In this document: in pieces, positions 36,626-49,392 of the stretch | Numbering within the stretch: position 1 is the stretch's first letter | How the letters are laid out: every line of letters begins with the position of its first letter | From: Candidatus Deferrimicrobiaceae bacterium | GTDB taxonomy: Bacteria > Desulfobacterota > Deferrimicrobia > Deferrimicrobiales > Deferrimicrobiaceae | Direction: 5' to 3' | Assembly (NCBI GenBank): GCA_036504035.1 | Contig: DASXVV010000006.1 | Location: forward strand, 566,793-630,792 | Length of the DNA stretch: 64,000 nucleotides | Notes under the pieces: generated by a model | What the model was told of the DNA's origin: nothing | Database searches by the model: none | What the model saw: the letters and a program-made list of their open reading frames with translations, nothing else | Position numbers and translations under genes: made by a program

Positions 36626-37854
36626 CCCCGGCGGCGTGCGAGGAAGGCCAGCGTCTCGATGTGGTGGGTCTGGGGGAAGAAGTCGAGCAGCGTGACCGAT
36701 TCGATCGAATAGCGATCCGAAAGCGTTGCCAGGTCGCGCGCGAGCGTGGCCGGATCGCAGGAGACGAAGGCGATGCGCGTTGCCTCGGTCCGTTCGACCA
36801 GAAGGCGTGCGGCGGGCGTCAGCCCCGTGCGAGGCGGGTCGAGCAGTACGACGTCGTACCTGCCGCTGCTCCGGAACCGCTCGACCGGGCTCCGGACCGC
36901 CCGGCAGCGTGCCGCCAGCCCGTTGGCGACGATGTTCTGCTGCAGGTCCCGGAAGGACGCCTCGTTTCCCTCGACCGCGACGACGTTGCATCCCGCAGCG
37001 CCGACCGGGAGCGCGAAGTTGCCGGCGCCCGCGTAAAGATCCAGCACCCGCACGGGGCCATTGGTTCCCCCCTTCGCCTCAGCCTCCGCCTCGCCGCACC
37101 AGGCCACGAGCCGGTCGACCAGCGCCAGGTTGACGCGCCAGTTGGCTTGGAGAAAGCTCAGCGGGCCGACCGTGTAGCGGAGCGCCCCGATCGGGAAAGT
37201 CAGCGACGGCTTCCCCCACGTCCGGTCGGCGAACCGGACGCCGGCGACGCCGGCCGAGTCGAGGCGCGCCGCGGTCTCTGCGTCGAAGCGGCGATCGCGG
37301 AAGGCGAGCAGCGTCTCGTCGCCGTTGCTGAGCGCGCGCATCTCGTCGACGCCGAGGTTTCCGGGGAGAGCGCAAAGCGCGGGCAGCACCCGGTTGATCC
37401 CTTCTGTCATCAGCGGGCAGCGCGTGAGGTGGATCAGGTCGTGGCTTGCCTCGCGCAGGAAGGCCGGGCCCTGCGCGTCGATCCGGAACGTGCCGCGGGC
37501 GCGGTAGCCGTACGGCTCGGAGGTGATCGCCGCGATCCCTTCGCAATCGATCTTGCCGATCCGGCGCAGGACGTCGCGGAGCACTTCGATCTTCATTTCG
37601 ACCTGGAAGGGATAGTCCGAATGCTGAAGCCGGCATCCGCCGCAGATGCCGTAGATGGGGCACGGCGCATCCACCCGGTGCGGCGACGGATCGACGATCC
37701 GGGTCGCCCGGGCGAACCGGTGGTGTTTCTTCGACTCGGTGATCTCGGCCTCGACCGTCTCGCCCGGCAGTGCCCCGCGCACGAAATGGACCATGCCATC
37801 GACCATCGCCAGCGAGGAGCCGCCGGCTGCCGGTTTCAGGGCGGTGAGGATCAC
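36622..37854 (-). CDS. rlmD: 23S rRNA (uracil-5-)-methyltransferase, RlmD/RumA type
   Basis: A 410-residue RNA m5U methyltransferase with an N-terminal TRAM region. Its [4Fe-4S] cysteines are in CPIYGICGGC and a later TRCPLM Cys. The SAM site is VLDLYAGAGNFALPVG, and LLDPPRTGL and the catalytic Cys in FVSCDPATLARDL are all present. Iron-sulfur members modify U1939 (RlmD) or U747 (RlmC) of 23S rRNA; the presence of a TRAM segment favours RlmD. GTG 37854 overlaps the PilZ stop as GTGA; the frame is open further upstream, but that region is antisense of the PilZ gene. Confidence 0.88.
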   Translation of the reverse strand: MILTALKPAAGGSSLAMVDGMVHFVRGALPGETVEAEITESKKHHRFARATRIVDPSPHRVDAPCPIYGICGGCRLQHSDYPFQVEMKIEVLRDVLRRIGKIDCEGIAAITSEPYGYRARGTFRIDAQGPAFLREASHDLIHLTRCPLMTEGINRVLPALCALPGNLGVDEMRALSNGDETLLAFRDRRFDAETAARLDSAGVAGVRFADRTWGKPSLTFPIGALRYTVGPLSFLQANWRVNLALVDRLVAWCGEAEAEAKGGTNGPVRVLDLYAGAGNFALPVGAAGCNVVAVEGNEASFRDLQQNIVANGLAARCRAVRSPVERFRSSGRYDVVLLDPPRTGLTPAARLLVERTEATRIAFVSCDPATLARDLATLSDRYSIESVTLLDFFPQTHHIETLAFLARRRG

Positions 37855-38618
37855 GGCTTTTCGTCCTGGTCGTCCGTCCGGCTTCCCGCCTTCGCCTCCA
37901 TCGCCCAGAACGCTTCCCGGATCTCGGCGACGATCTCGGTCTGCCGGTGCCCGATGAAGCGGGCGATCCGCCCTTCCCCGACGGAATCGCCCTGGAGGTC
38001 GAACACGCACCGCGAAAGGTCCCCTTCGGGCCACGATTTTGAGGCACTGGCCAGGACGTCGAGCGCCAGATCGGGGGTGTCCGGCCCCATCGGAAGCGTC
38101 AGCCGGAGCCGGGAGATCGTGCCCGGACGCACGGGGCAATCCCGCGGGAGGTCGATCGCAGCGCTTTTCAGGCAGATATCGACGAGATTTCCCCGGATCA
38201 ACCGGCCGGCGTAGTCGACTTCGATCTCGCGTTTTTCCTGGAGCGCCACGCGGACGAAATTCCTGTTTTCAGCGAGCACCTTCGTGTAGAGGAAGTTCTT
38301 GAGCGACACCTCGCGCTCCGGCACCCGGACGTAGAACGCCTCGGCAAGGATCTCGTGCCGGAAATGGCCGCTCTTGATGAACGTGCTCTTGTCGCAGTCG
38401 ATCGCGACCGCCTGGTAGGCGTGCGTCTCGAATTCGACGAACTCGTGGTCGATCCCGAGCACGGAGGCCGGATAATTGATCGGGATTCCTTTGTAGTAGT
38501 TTAGCAGGGAAAGGTCGTTCTCGATCTCCCCGGCATGGATCTTCCGGAAGACGTCCAGGATGTCCTGGATGTTCCTTCCGTAGTCCGCCTTGTCGACCGG
38601 GTTGCAATACTGATCCAT
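37851..38618 (-). CDS. PilZ domain protein with an altered second c-di-GMP motif
   Basis: A 255-residue protein. Residues about 1-110 form a YcgR-like N-terminal module. The PilZ domain begins with ENRNFVRVAL, whose R-N-F-V-R fits the c-di-GMP motif RxxxR. The second motif, normally DxSxxG, is here DICLKS, with Cys for Ser and Ser for Gly. Binding of c-di-GMP is therefore doubtful or altered. PilZ proteins of this kind act as motility or surface regulators. Stop overlaps the rlmD start (GTGA), an odd pairing of signalling and rRNA modification genes. The ATG start at 38618 is the only good candidate. Confidence 0.75.
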   Translation of the reverse strand: MDQYCNPVDKADYGRNIQDILDVFRKIHAGEIENDLSLLNYYKGIPINYPASVLGIDHEFVEFETHAYQAVAIDCDKSTFIKSGHFRHEILAEAFYVRVPEREVSLKNFLYTKVLAENRNFVRVALQEKREIEVDYAGRLIRGNLVDICLKSAAIDLPRDCPVRPGTISRLRLTLPMGPDTPDLALDVLASASKSWPEGDLSRCVFDLQGDSVGEGRIARFIGHRQTEIVAEIREAFWAMEAKAGSRTDDQDEKP

Positions 38619-38707
38619 CGAAATTTTCCTCGAGTGAGCCGTGACGCTCCGATGGTTTTCGGGGCGAGACCATGATAACTTTTTTTGCGGGAGGAGATGG
38701 CGCGAAG

Positions 38708-39349
38708 ATGATGATCCCGACCACGGTCCACGACATCAGCGTCCCGCTGGGGACGGGCTCCGTTGCTTACCCCGGGGATCCGCCCTTCGAACTTCGCCGC
38801 GTGGCGTCGTTCGAGACGGGGCCTTTCACGCTTTCCCGCCTGGCGATGAGCGCGCATGCCGGCACGCACCTCGATTTCCCGGCGCACGTGGTCGCGCGGG
38901 GGGCGGACATCGCAGGCTACCCGGCGGCGCGCTTCATCCTTTCGGCGGTGGTCGTCGACGTTCCGCCCGACGCCGCGTATGTCACCCACGAAGACGTGCT
39001 CCGGGCAGGCCTTGAGCCCGGCGATGCCGTCCTGTTCCGCACCCGGAACTCGGCCGACGGCGTTTGCCGCAGCGGTGCGTGGACCGATCGGTACGTCTGC
39101 CTGACCCCGGAGGCGGGACGCGCCTGCCTTTCCGCGGAAGCGTCGCTGGCGGGCATCGACGGGCCGAGCGTCGACCGGTTCGACGACGAGGGGCTGCCCG
39201 TCCACCGGATCCTGCTCGCCAACGACATCCTGGTGCTCGAGGGGATCGACCTCTCGGGAATCTCCGCCGGCCGCTACACGCTCGTGTGCCTCCCCTTGCC
39301 GATCCCCGGCTGCGAGGCGTCGCCGGTGCGCGCCGTCCTGCTGGGATAA
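38708..39349 (+). CDS. Cyclase family protein (kynurenine formamidase-like metal hydrolase)
   Basis: A 213-residue protein with the family's metal-binding motif SAHAGTHLDFPAH (HxGTHxDxPxH). The N-terminus VHDISVPLGTGSVAYPGDPP and the C-terminus YTLVCLPLPIPGCEASPVRAVLL are typical of Mn/Zn-dependent cyclases and arylformamidases. ATG 38708 is preferred because GGGAGGAG lies about 11 nt upstream; an earlier ATG at 38672 would place that site inside the coding region. No other tryptophan-degradation gene is near, so the substrate is unknown. dtd follows after 6 nt. Confidence 0.83.
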   Translation: MMIPTTVHDISVPLGTGSVAYPGDPPFELRRVASFETGPFTLSRLAMSAHAGTHLDFPAHVVARGADIAGYPAARFILSAVVVDVPPDAAYVTHEDVLRAGLEPGDAVLFRTRNSADGVCRSGAWTDRYVCLTPEAGRACLSAEASLAGIDGPSVDRFDDEGLPVHRILLANDILVLEGIDLSGISAGRYTLVCLPLPIPGCEASPVRAVLLG

Positions 39350-39355
39350 GGCTGC

Positions 39356-39796
39356 ATGCGCGCCGTCGTCCAGAGGGTCACCAGCGCATCGGTCGCCTCC
39401 GAAGGCGAGCTGCTGGGCCGGATCGGGCACGGCCTGCTCGTCCTGGTCGGCATCGGCAGGGAAGACACCCCGGAGCAGATGCGCTGGATGTGCGACAAGA
39501 TCGCGAAGCTGCGCATCTTCTACGATGATGCCGGAAAGATGAGCCGGTCGGTCCTCGACGTGGGCGGCGGCATCCTGCTCGTGTCGCAGTTCACCCTCTA
39601 CGGCGACGCGCGCAAGGGGAACCGGCCGGGTTTCGACGCGGCCGCGCCGCCGTCGCTTGCCGAGCCGCTCTACGACGCGATGGTGCGCCACCTCCGCGAA
39701 ACGCTTCCGCTGCCCGTCGAGACGGGACGCTTCGGCGCCGACATGTCGGTCTCGCTCGTCAACGACGGGCCCGTCACGCTGATCCTCGAACGCTGA
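39356..39796 (+). CDS. dtd: D-aminoacyl-tRNA deacylase
   Basis: A 146-residue DTD that hydrolyses D-amino acids (and Gly from tRNA-Ala) off tRNA. The start MRAVVQRVTSASV and the two active-site motifs, SQFTLYGDARKGNRP and a C-terminal NDGPVT (usually NxGPVT, the cross-subunit Gly-cisPro loop), are intact. Length is exactly that of the family. Likely in one operon with the cyclase gene upstream. Confidence 0.96.
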   Translation: MRAVVQRVTSASVASEGELLGRIGHGLLVLVGIGREDTPEQMRWMCDKIAKLRIFYDDAGKMSRSVLDVGGGILLVSQFTLYGDARKGNRPGFDAAAPPSLAEPLYDAMVRHLRETLPLPVETGRFGADMSVSLVNDGPVTLILER

Positions 39797-39860
39797 CCAT
39801 CGAACCGCCGCGACCCGTCCGGCATCTTATCGGGGGGACGGGTCGGATGAAGGGGGCAAG

Positions 39861-42266
39861 GTGAACGATTCGAGACGAGGCGATGAAACCGACAGAGTCC
39901 TGTTTCCCGCTGTGTTCTCGGAAGAGGTGCGCTACCCCTCTTGGGCTTGGTTCGGCCCGGCCCTGCTCTCCGGAATCTTCCTCGTTGGGCTGGGCATCCT
40001 GCTCTACTTCCTGCAGGTCCGGATGACCGACGAGAATATCCGGGCGCTCGATGCCGACGCCGTTTCGGCCCGGGAGGCGCTCCAGGCCCGCCTCGACGCC
40101 GACCGTAATTTCCTCCTTTCTCTAGCCGACGACTTTTCCCGCGATGCGCTCGACGAAGTGTCCTTCCAGGGGCGCGTCGCCCGCTATACGCTCGATCATC
40201 CCGAGATCCTGTCCGTAAGGTGGTTGAGCCCCGACCTGAACATCCACCGGCAGGCGCCTGCCGGGGCGACCGGGAAGGTCGTCGGAATTCCCGTGACAGG
40301 GGGGGAATCGCTGCGTGCGATCCGCCTCGCCGCGGCCGGGAAGCGCTGGCTCTGGACCCGTCCATTCACATCGGCAGGTGGGCGGGTGTCCATCGAACTA
40401 TGGTCGTCGGTTTTTCGGGAGGGGCGGTTGGCAGGGTTGTTCGGCGCCACCTTCTCTTTCGAGGAGATTCTCCGGGTGTCGGCGCCCGCGCCGCTCGCGC
40501 TCGATTACCGGCTGGCGCTCGAGGCTGGGCTCGGCGGAATCGTCGCCGCCCTTCCCGCGGTCGAACGCGTCGATCCGAATCTGTCGAGGCGGGTACCTCT
40601 CGATCCGCCGGGGTACGGCGTCTCGCTCCTGATGCAGCGGTACGGATCCCGGTTCTGGGGCTGGGGGATGAGCGCGCTGGCGGTCGCCTGCGTCGCCCTC
40701 GCGGTCGGGATGGGATTCGGGATGTGGCTGCTCGGCCGGACGATCGGCGCGGGCCGCCGGGCGGAAGCGGCGCTGCGGGCCGGCAACGAGGCGCTCGGCG
40801 CCCTGATGGAGGCGTCGCCGTTGGCGAGCATCGTGCTTGATGGCGATGGGCGCGTGGCCTTGTGGAACAAGGCGGCCCAATCGTTGTTCGGATGGGCCCC
40901 GGAAGAAGTGGTGGGCCGCCCCAACCCGATCGTGCCGCCCGACCGGCAGGACGAGTTCCACCGGCTCCTCGCCCGCGCCGTTGCGGGAGGATTCGAGGCC
41001 GTCGAGACGCGCCGCATCCGCAAGGACGGCACGCCCGTCGAGGTTCGCATCTCCGCCGCACCGCTCAGGGATCCCTCGGGGGGGACGCGCTTCGTCATCG
41101 ACGTCCTCGTCGACATCTCCCGGGAGCGCGCGATCGAGGAGCGACTGCGGGAGGCGGAAAAAATCGAGGCGGTGGGGCGACTGGCCGGCGGGGTCGCCCA
41201 CGATTTCAACAACCTGCTTACGGCGATCCTCGGCTACAGCGACCTGCTCATGCACCGGTTGCCGGAGGGAGACCGGATGCGTCGCGAGATCGAAGAGATC
41301 CACAAGGCGGGGGAGCGGGCGGCGGTGCTGACGCGGCAGTTGCTCGCCTTCGGGCGGAAGCAGGTGCTGCAGCCGCGCCGGATAGACCTGAACGCGGTCG
41401 TCGTCGGGATGAGGCCGATGCTGTCACGGCTGGTCGGCGAGGGGATCCGGCTTGAAATCGTCCCGGCGCCCGCTCCGGTCCCGATCGACGCCGACCCGGA
41501 CCAGATCGGGCAGGCAGTCGCAAACCTGGTCATCAATGCGCGCGAGGCGATGCCCGGCGGAGGGTGGTTGCTGATCGCGGTCTCAGCCGCGCCGGGGGGG
41601 CGGCACGTTTTGTTGTCCGTGAGGGATACGGGCAAAGGGATCGACGAGGAGACGCGGGCGCACCTGTTCGAGCCGTTTTACACCACTAAGGAAGGGGGCA
41701 AGGGAGCAGGACTGGGTCTTCCGACCGTCTACGGGATCGTGGCGCAGAGCGGGGGTTCCATCGAGGTAGAGAGCGCGGTCGGCCATGGAACGGAGTTTCG
41801 GATCTCCCTGCCGGCGGCCGGCGAGGCGCCTGCCGCCACGCGGGAGAAGACCGCAGTCCCGGAGGCGTCTACTTCCGCCGGGGTCGAGACGGTCCTTGTC
41901 GTGGAGGACGAGCCCGTGATCCGGCGCCTGGTGGCGTCGATCCTCGAAAGGACCGGGTATACGGTGCTGGAAGCGGGCGACGGGGTCGAAGCGTTGCAGG
42001 TTGCGTCCGGTCACGCCGGTCCGATCGACCTCTTGTTGACCGACGTCGTGATGCCGCGCATGGGAGGGAAGGAGCTGGCCGACCGGCTCGCGGCGCAGCG
42101 TCCCCGGATGAAGGTGCTGTTCATGTCCGGCTATCCCGACGACGCCCTTGGCGCCGACGGAGTGTTGCCGGAGCATGTGTCGTTCCTCGCCAAGCCGTTC
42201 ATGCCGAACGCCGTCGCGCACAAGGTCCGTGAGCTGCTCGACGGCCGGGAAAAGAAAGGAGACTGA
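39861..42266 (+). CDS. Membrane hybrid histidine kinase (CHASE-like sensor, PAS, kinase, receiver)
   Basis: An 801-residue kinase. TM1 (about residues 32-52) is followed by a periplasmic domain of about 220 residues resembling CHASE (DADRNFLLSLADDFSRDAL, ILSVRWLSPD) and TM2 (about 273-297). A PAS domain (about 310-425: LMEASPLASIVLDGDGRVALWN) follows. His447 is in GGVAHDFNN. The ATPase motifs are NLVINAREA, RDTGKGID, FEPFYTTK and GAGLGLPTV, where two positions differ from the other kinases here. Receiver Asp728 is in [16 protein letters not shown] start. DinB follows one base after the stop. Confidence 0.92.
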   Translation: MNDSRRGDETDRVLFPAVFSEEVRYPSWAWFGPALLSGIFLVGLGILLYFLQVRMTDENIRALDADAVSAREALQARLDADRNFLLSLADDFSRDALDEVSFQGRVARYTLDHPEILSVRWLSPDLNIHRQAPAGATGKVVGIPVTGGESLRAIRLAAAGKRWLWTRPFTSAGGRVSIELWSSVFREGRLAGLFGATFSFEEILRVSAPAPLALDYRLALEAGLGGIVAALPAVERVDPNLSRRVPLDPPGYGVSLLMQRYGSRFWGWGMSALAVACVALAVGMGFGMWLLGRTIGAGRRAEAALRAGNEALGALMEASPLASIVLDGDGRVALWNKAAQSLFGWAPEEVVGRPNPIVPPDRQDEFHRLLARAVAGGFEAVETRRIRKDGTPVEVRISAAPLRDPSGGTRFVIDVLVDISRERAIEERLREAEKIEAVGRLAGGVAHDFNNLLTAILGYSDLLMHRLPEGDRMRREIEEIHKAGERAAVLTRQLLAFGRKQVLQPRRIDLNAVVVGMRPMLSRLVGEGIRLEIVPAPAPVPIDADPDQIGQAVANLVINAREAMPGGGWLLIAVSAAPGGRHVLLSVRDTGKGIDEETRAHLFEPFYTTKEGGKGAGLGLPTVYGIVAQSGGSIEVESAVGHGTEFRISLPAAGEAPAATREKTAVPEASTSAGVETVLVVEDEPVIRRLVASILERTGYTVLEAGDGVEALQVASGHAGPIDLLLTDVVMPRMGGKELADRLAAQRPRMKVLFMSGYPDDALGADGVLPEHVSFLAKPFMPNAVAHKVRELLDGREKKGD

Positions 42267-42267
42267 A

Positions 42268-42834
42268 ATGACTGCAATGAATGATTTCAACCGGGTGCTG
42301 GTCGACCAGTTCAGGGCGGCTGCCGGCCTGCTGGAAGCGTTGATGGCGGACGTGACGCCGGAAGTCGCGCATTGGCGCCCTGCCGGCCTCGCCAATCCGA
42401 TCGGCGCGACGTATGCGCACGCGATCACGTCGATCGACGGGATCATCCACGGGTTGCTGCAGGGGCGCGAGCCGCTGTTCGCCTCGACGTTCGCGGGAAA
42501 GACCGGGATGAGCGAGCCGCCGCCCAGGCCCGACGCCCGTCCCGCGGGGCAGGAGGCATTCGCCCTGGAGGCTCACGCATGGGCTTCCCGGGTCACGATC
42601 GACCTGACGTTGCTCGGGACGTACGCGTCGGCGGTCCGAGCGTCCGCCGAGGAGTGGCTTTCGACGGCGACGCCCGCCGATTTCAACAAGCCCGTGGACC
42701 TGTCGTTCCTGGGCCTCGGGATGTCCACCGCCGGCTTCGTCCTGCACAACGCGGTGCTGTCCCACGCCGCCTCGCACGCGGGCGAGATCGCCGCGCTCAA
42801 GGGGCTCCAGGGGCTGAAGGGGTACCCGATGTAG
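42268..42834 (+). CDS. DinB family protein
   Basis: A 188-residue four-helix-bundle protein of the DinB/YfiT-like superfamily. Histidines that could bind a divalent metal occur at AHAITSID and near the C-terminus in NAVLSHAASHAGEIAALKG. Some family members are thiol (bacillithiol, mycothiol) transferases; many are uncharacterised. AAGGAG lies 7 nt before ATG. It follows the kinase gene by one base, so it may be an accessory of that sensor. The stop precedes a structured RNA region. Confidence 0.85.
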   Translation: MTAMNDFNRVLVDQFRAAAGLLEALMADVTPEVAHWRPAGLANPIGATYAHAITSIDGIIHGLLQGREPLFASTFAGKTGMSEPPPRPDARPAGQEAFALEAHAWASRVTIDLTLLGTYASAVRASAEEWLSTATPADFNKPVDLSFLGLGMSTAGFVLHNAVLSHAASHAGEIAALKGLQGLKGYPM

Positions 42835-42874
42835 GCGGGAGAAGTCGTTGCCGGGTGCCGGGGATGCCCCCTGC

Positions 42875-43190
42875 ACTCGGCGGCACGGGTATCTCCTTCC
42901 GCGGGACGTCTTGCTCGCCCATCCATGGGCTTGCTGCGACTCCATACCCCTCGCGGTGCCATCCATGGCACCTCAAGCCGCTCGGGGCATAGGCCCGCTT
43001 CAGGAGCCACCCTTAGCCGCTGCGTTCCGGGGAAGAGCCCCGATGATGGGTGCTTCTACGAACGAATACCGGATACCGAGGCCTCATGCTACCGGGCGTA
43101 TGCCTAAGCGGGGGTCCCCGGGAGGGGATACCCGGAGCGCGTCAAGCGCCGGCCCCCGCGTGGCGTTAGCTTGGGAGCTTCAAGCCGAGG
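42875..43190 (+). ncRNA. Probable stand-alone HEARO / OMEGA (IscB-type) guide RNA
   Basis: The gap between dinB and gltD has no coding potential but is packed with pairing. GGGTAT (42887) pairs with ATACCC (42944). GCCCATCCATGGGC (42917-42930) and GGTGCCATCCATGGCACC (42955-42972) are hairpins. CCCGCTT (42994) pairs at distance with AAGCGGG (43106). CGGGGAAGAGCCCCG (43028-43042) and GCGC-GTCAA-GCGC (43137-43149) are hairpins. The core GGGTGCTTCTACGAAC (43048-43063), with GCGTTCCGGGG before it and GCCTAAGCGGGGG after it, resembles, from memory, conserved parts of the HEARO RNA family, now known as the omega RNA of IscB nucleases. Normally the iscB gene follows the RNA; here gltD (opposite strand) follows instead, and no iscB is in the window. 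Ends are approximate. Confidence 0.62.
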
Positions 43191-43201
43191 CGGGAACCGG
43201 G

Positions 43202-44621
43202 TCAGTTCTTTTCGAGCCAGGTATCGATGCCGGCGGCGGCGCGGCGGCCGAAGTCGATGGCGCGGACGATGAGCGAGGCGCCGATCGCGGCATCGCCGGC
43301 GGCGAAGACGCCCGGCACCGAGGTCATCGTGTCTTCGCCGGTGACGATGTTGCCGCGGCCGTCGGTCTCGATGGCCAGGTCGGTGACCAGCGGGCCGTGC
43401 TCGACATGGACGAACCCCATCGCGAGGAGGACGAGTTCGGCCTTCATCGTCTGCTCGGAGCCGGGGATTTCGGCGAACGACATCCGGCCGGAAGCGTCGG
43501 TCTTCCATTCGAGGCCGACCAGCTTGAGCGCCGAGACGGCGCCGCCCTTTCCGGCGATCTCGCGCGTGTTGAGCGACCAGAGCCGCGTGCAGCCCTCTTC
43601 ATGGGAATAGTTGGTGCGCAGCACCTGCGGCCAGGTCGGCCACGGGTTGCCCGCGGGGCGCACTTCGGGCGGCTTGGGGAGCAGCTCGATCTGGGTGATC
43701 GAGCTGGCGCCCTGCCGGCGGCTGGTGCCGACGCAGTCGGCCCCGGTGTCGCCGCCGCCGATGACGACGACGTTCTTGCCCGAGGCGCTGATCGCGGCGG
43801 CCTCGGGAACCAAGATCCCCGCGTTGCGCAGGTTCTGCTGGATCAGGAAGTCCATCGCGAAGTGGACCCCCGCAAGCTCGCGGCCCGGGACCTTGAGGTC
43901 GCGGGGGACGCCGGCGCCCGCGGCGATGAGCATCGCGTCGAAGGTCCGGCGGAGGTAATGGACCGAGACGTCGCTGCCGGCGGTGACGCCGGTCTCGAAG
44001 CTGACGCCCTCGGCCCGCATCTGGTCGATGCGGCGGTCGAGCACCCATTTCTCGAGCTTGAAGTCGGGGATGCCGTAGCGCAGGATGCCGCCGATCTTGT
44101 CGGACTTCTCGAAGACCGTCACCTGGTGGCCGGCACGCGCAAGCTGCTGGGCGGCCGCGAGCCCCGCGGGGCCTGATCCGACCACGGCGACCTTTCGGCC
44201 GGTCGAGAAGCCGGCCGGCTCGGGCTGGATCCAGGATTCCTGCCAGCCCCGCTCGACGATCTGGAGCTCGATCTGGCGGATCGTGACCGCAGGCTGGTTG
44301 AGCGAAAGCGTGCAGGCCGGCTCGCACGGCGCCGGGCAGATTCGGCCCGTCACCTCGGGGAAGTTGTTGGTCGAATGAAGCAGGTCGAGCGCCCGCTTCC
44401 AATGCTGCTTGTAGACCATGTCGTTCCAGTCGGGAATCCTGTTCTTGACCGGGCATCCGTAGGTGTGGCAAAACGGGATGCCGCAATCGCTGCAACGCGC
44501 CGCCTGCGTCTCGAGCTGGGCGATGGGCAGCATCTCGTCGAATTCCCGGTAGTCGGTAATGCGATCCTCGACCGATCTGTGGGGCGCATCTTCGCGCGCA
44601 AATTCCATGAAGCCGGTGACC

Positions 44622-44629
<8 letters not shown>
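43202..44629 (-). CDS. gltD: Glutamate synthase small (beta) subunit
   Basis: A 475-residue NADPH-binding subunit that feeds electrons to GltB for making two glutamates from glutamine and 2-oxoglutarate. The N-terminus holds the [4Fe-4S] cysteines in CSDCGIPFCHTYGC and CPAPCEPAC. KVAVVGSGPAGLAAAQQL binds FAD, VVIGGGDTGADCVGT binds NADPH, and TSVPGVFAAGDAAIG is the second FAD motif. GTG 44629 has an AGGAGG site and overlaps the gltB stop by 8 nt. Length is normal. Confidence 0.96.
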
Positions 44630-49205
<4,576 letters not shown>

Positions 49206-49245
49206 GGCGGTCGGTCCTCGTGACTCTCTGAGTGGTAAGTGTTTC

Positions 49246-49275
49246 AGTGTACCCCGAAGAACCGGTCTATGTCGA
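49246..49275 (-). promoter_or_regulatory. Promoter candidate for gltBD
   Basis: On the minus strand TCGACA and TACACT are separated by 18 nt, starting transcription near 49239 and giving a leader of about 34 nt to gltB. It lies in the divergent gap shared with the cytochrome gene. Confidence 0.45.
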
Positions 49276-49342
49276 TGATAAACCAAGGAAACGGCCGCCC
49301 CCATCCGCGTCGAGATCGGGCCCGCCCAAGGGAGCGGTCTGT

Positions 49343-49351
49343 GCGATAATG
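49343..49351 (+). promoter_or_regulatory. Extended -10 candidate for the pentaheme cytochrome gene
   Basis: TGCGATAAT (TGn + GATAAT) would start transcription near 49358, about 35 nt before the ATG. No clear -35. Confidence 0.4.
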
Positions 49352-49392
49352 TGTTGCAGAAACAGGAAGACAATCGAACCGAGGTGTGCCGA

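Noticed and set aside
42917-42972. CRISPR repeats
   Set aside because: Only two short palindromic elements with different arms and no regular spacing or cas genes.
42875-43190. RNase P RNA, tmRNA or SRP RNA in the dinB-gltD gap
   Set aside because: None of the conserved sequences of these RNAs (for example an encoded tRNA-like end of tmRNA or the SRP GGTCAGG-type loop) is present.
42848-44176. Open frame from the dinB-gltD gap into gltD antisense
   Set aside because: The gap is better explained as structured RNA, and the remainder is antisense of gltD.
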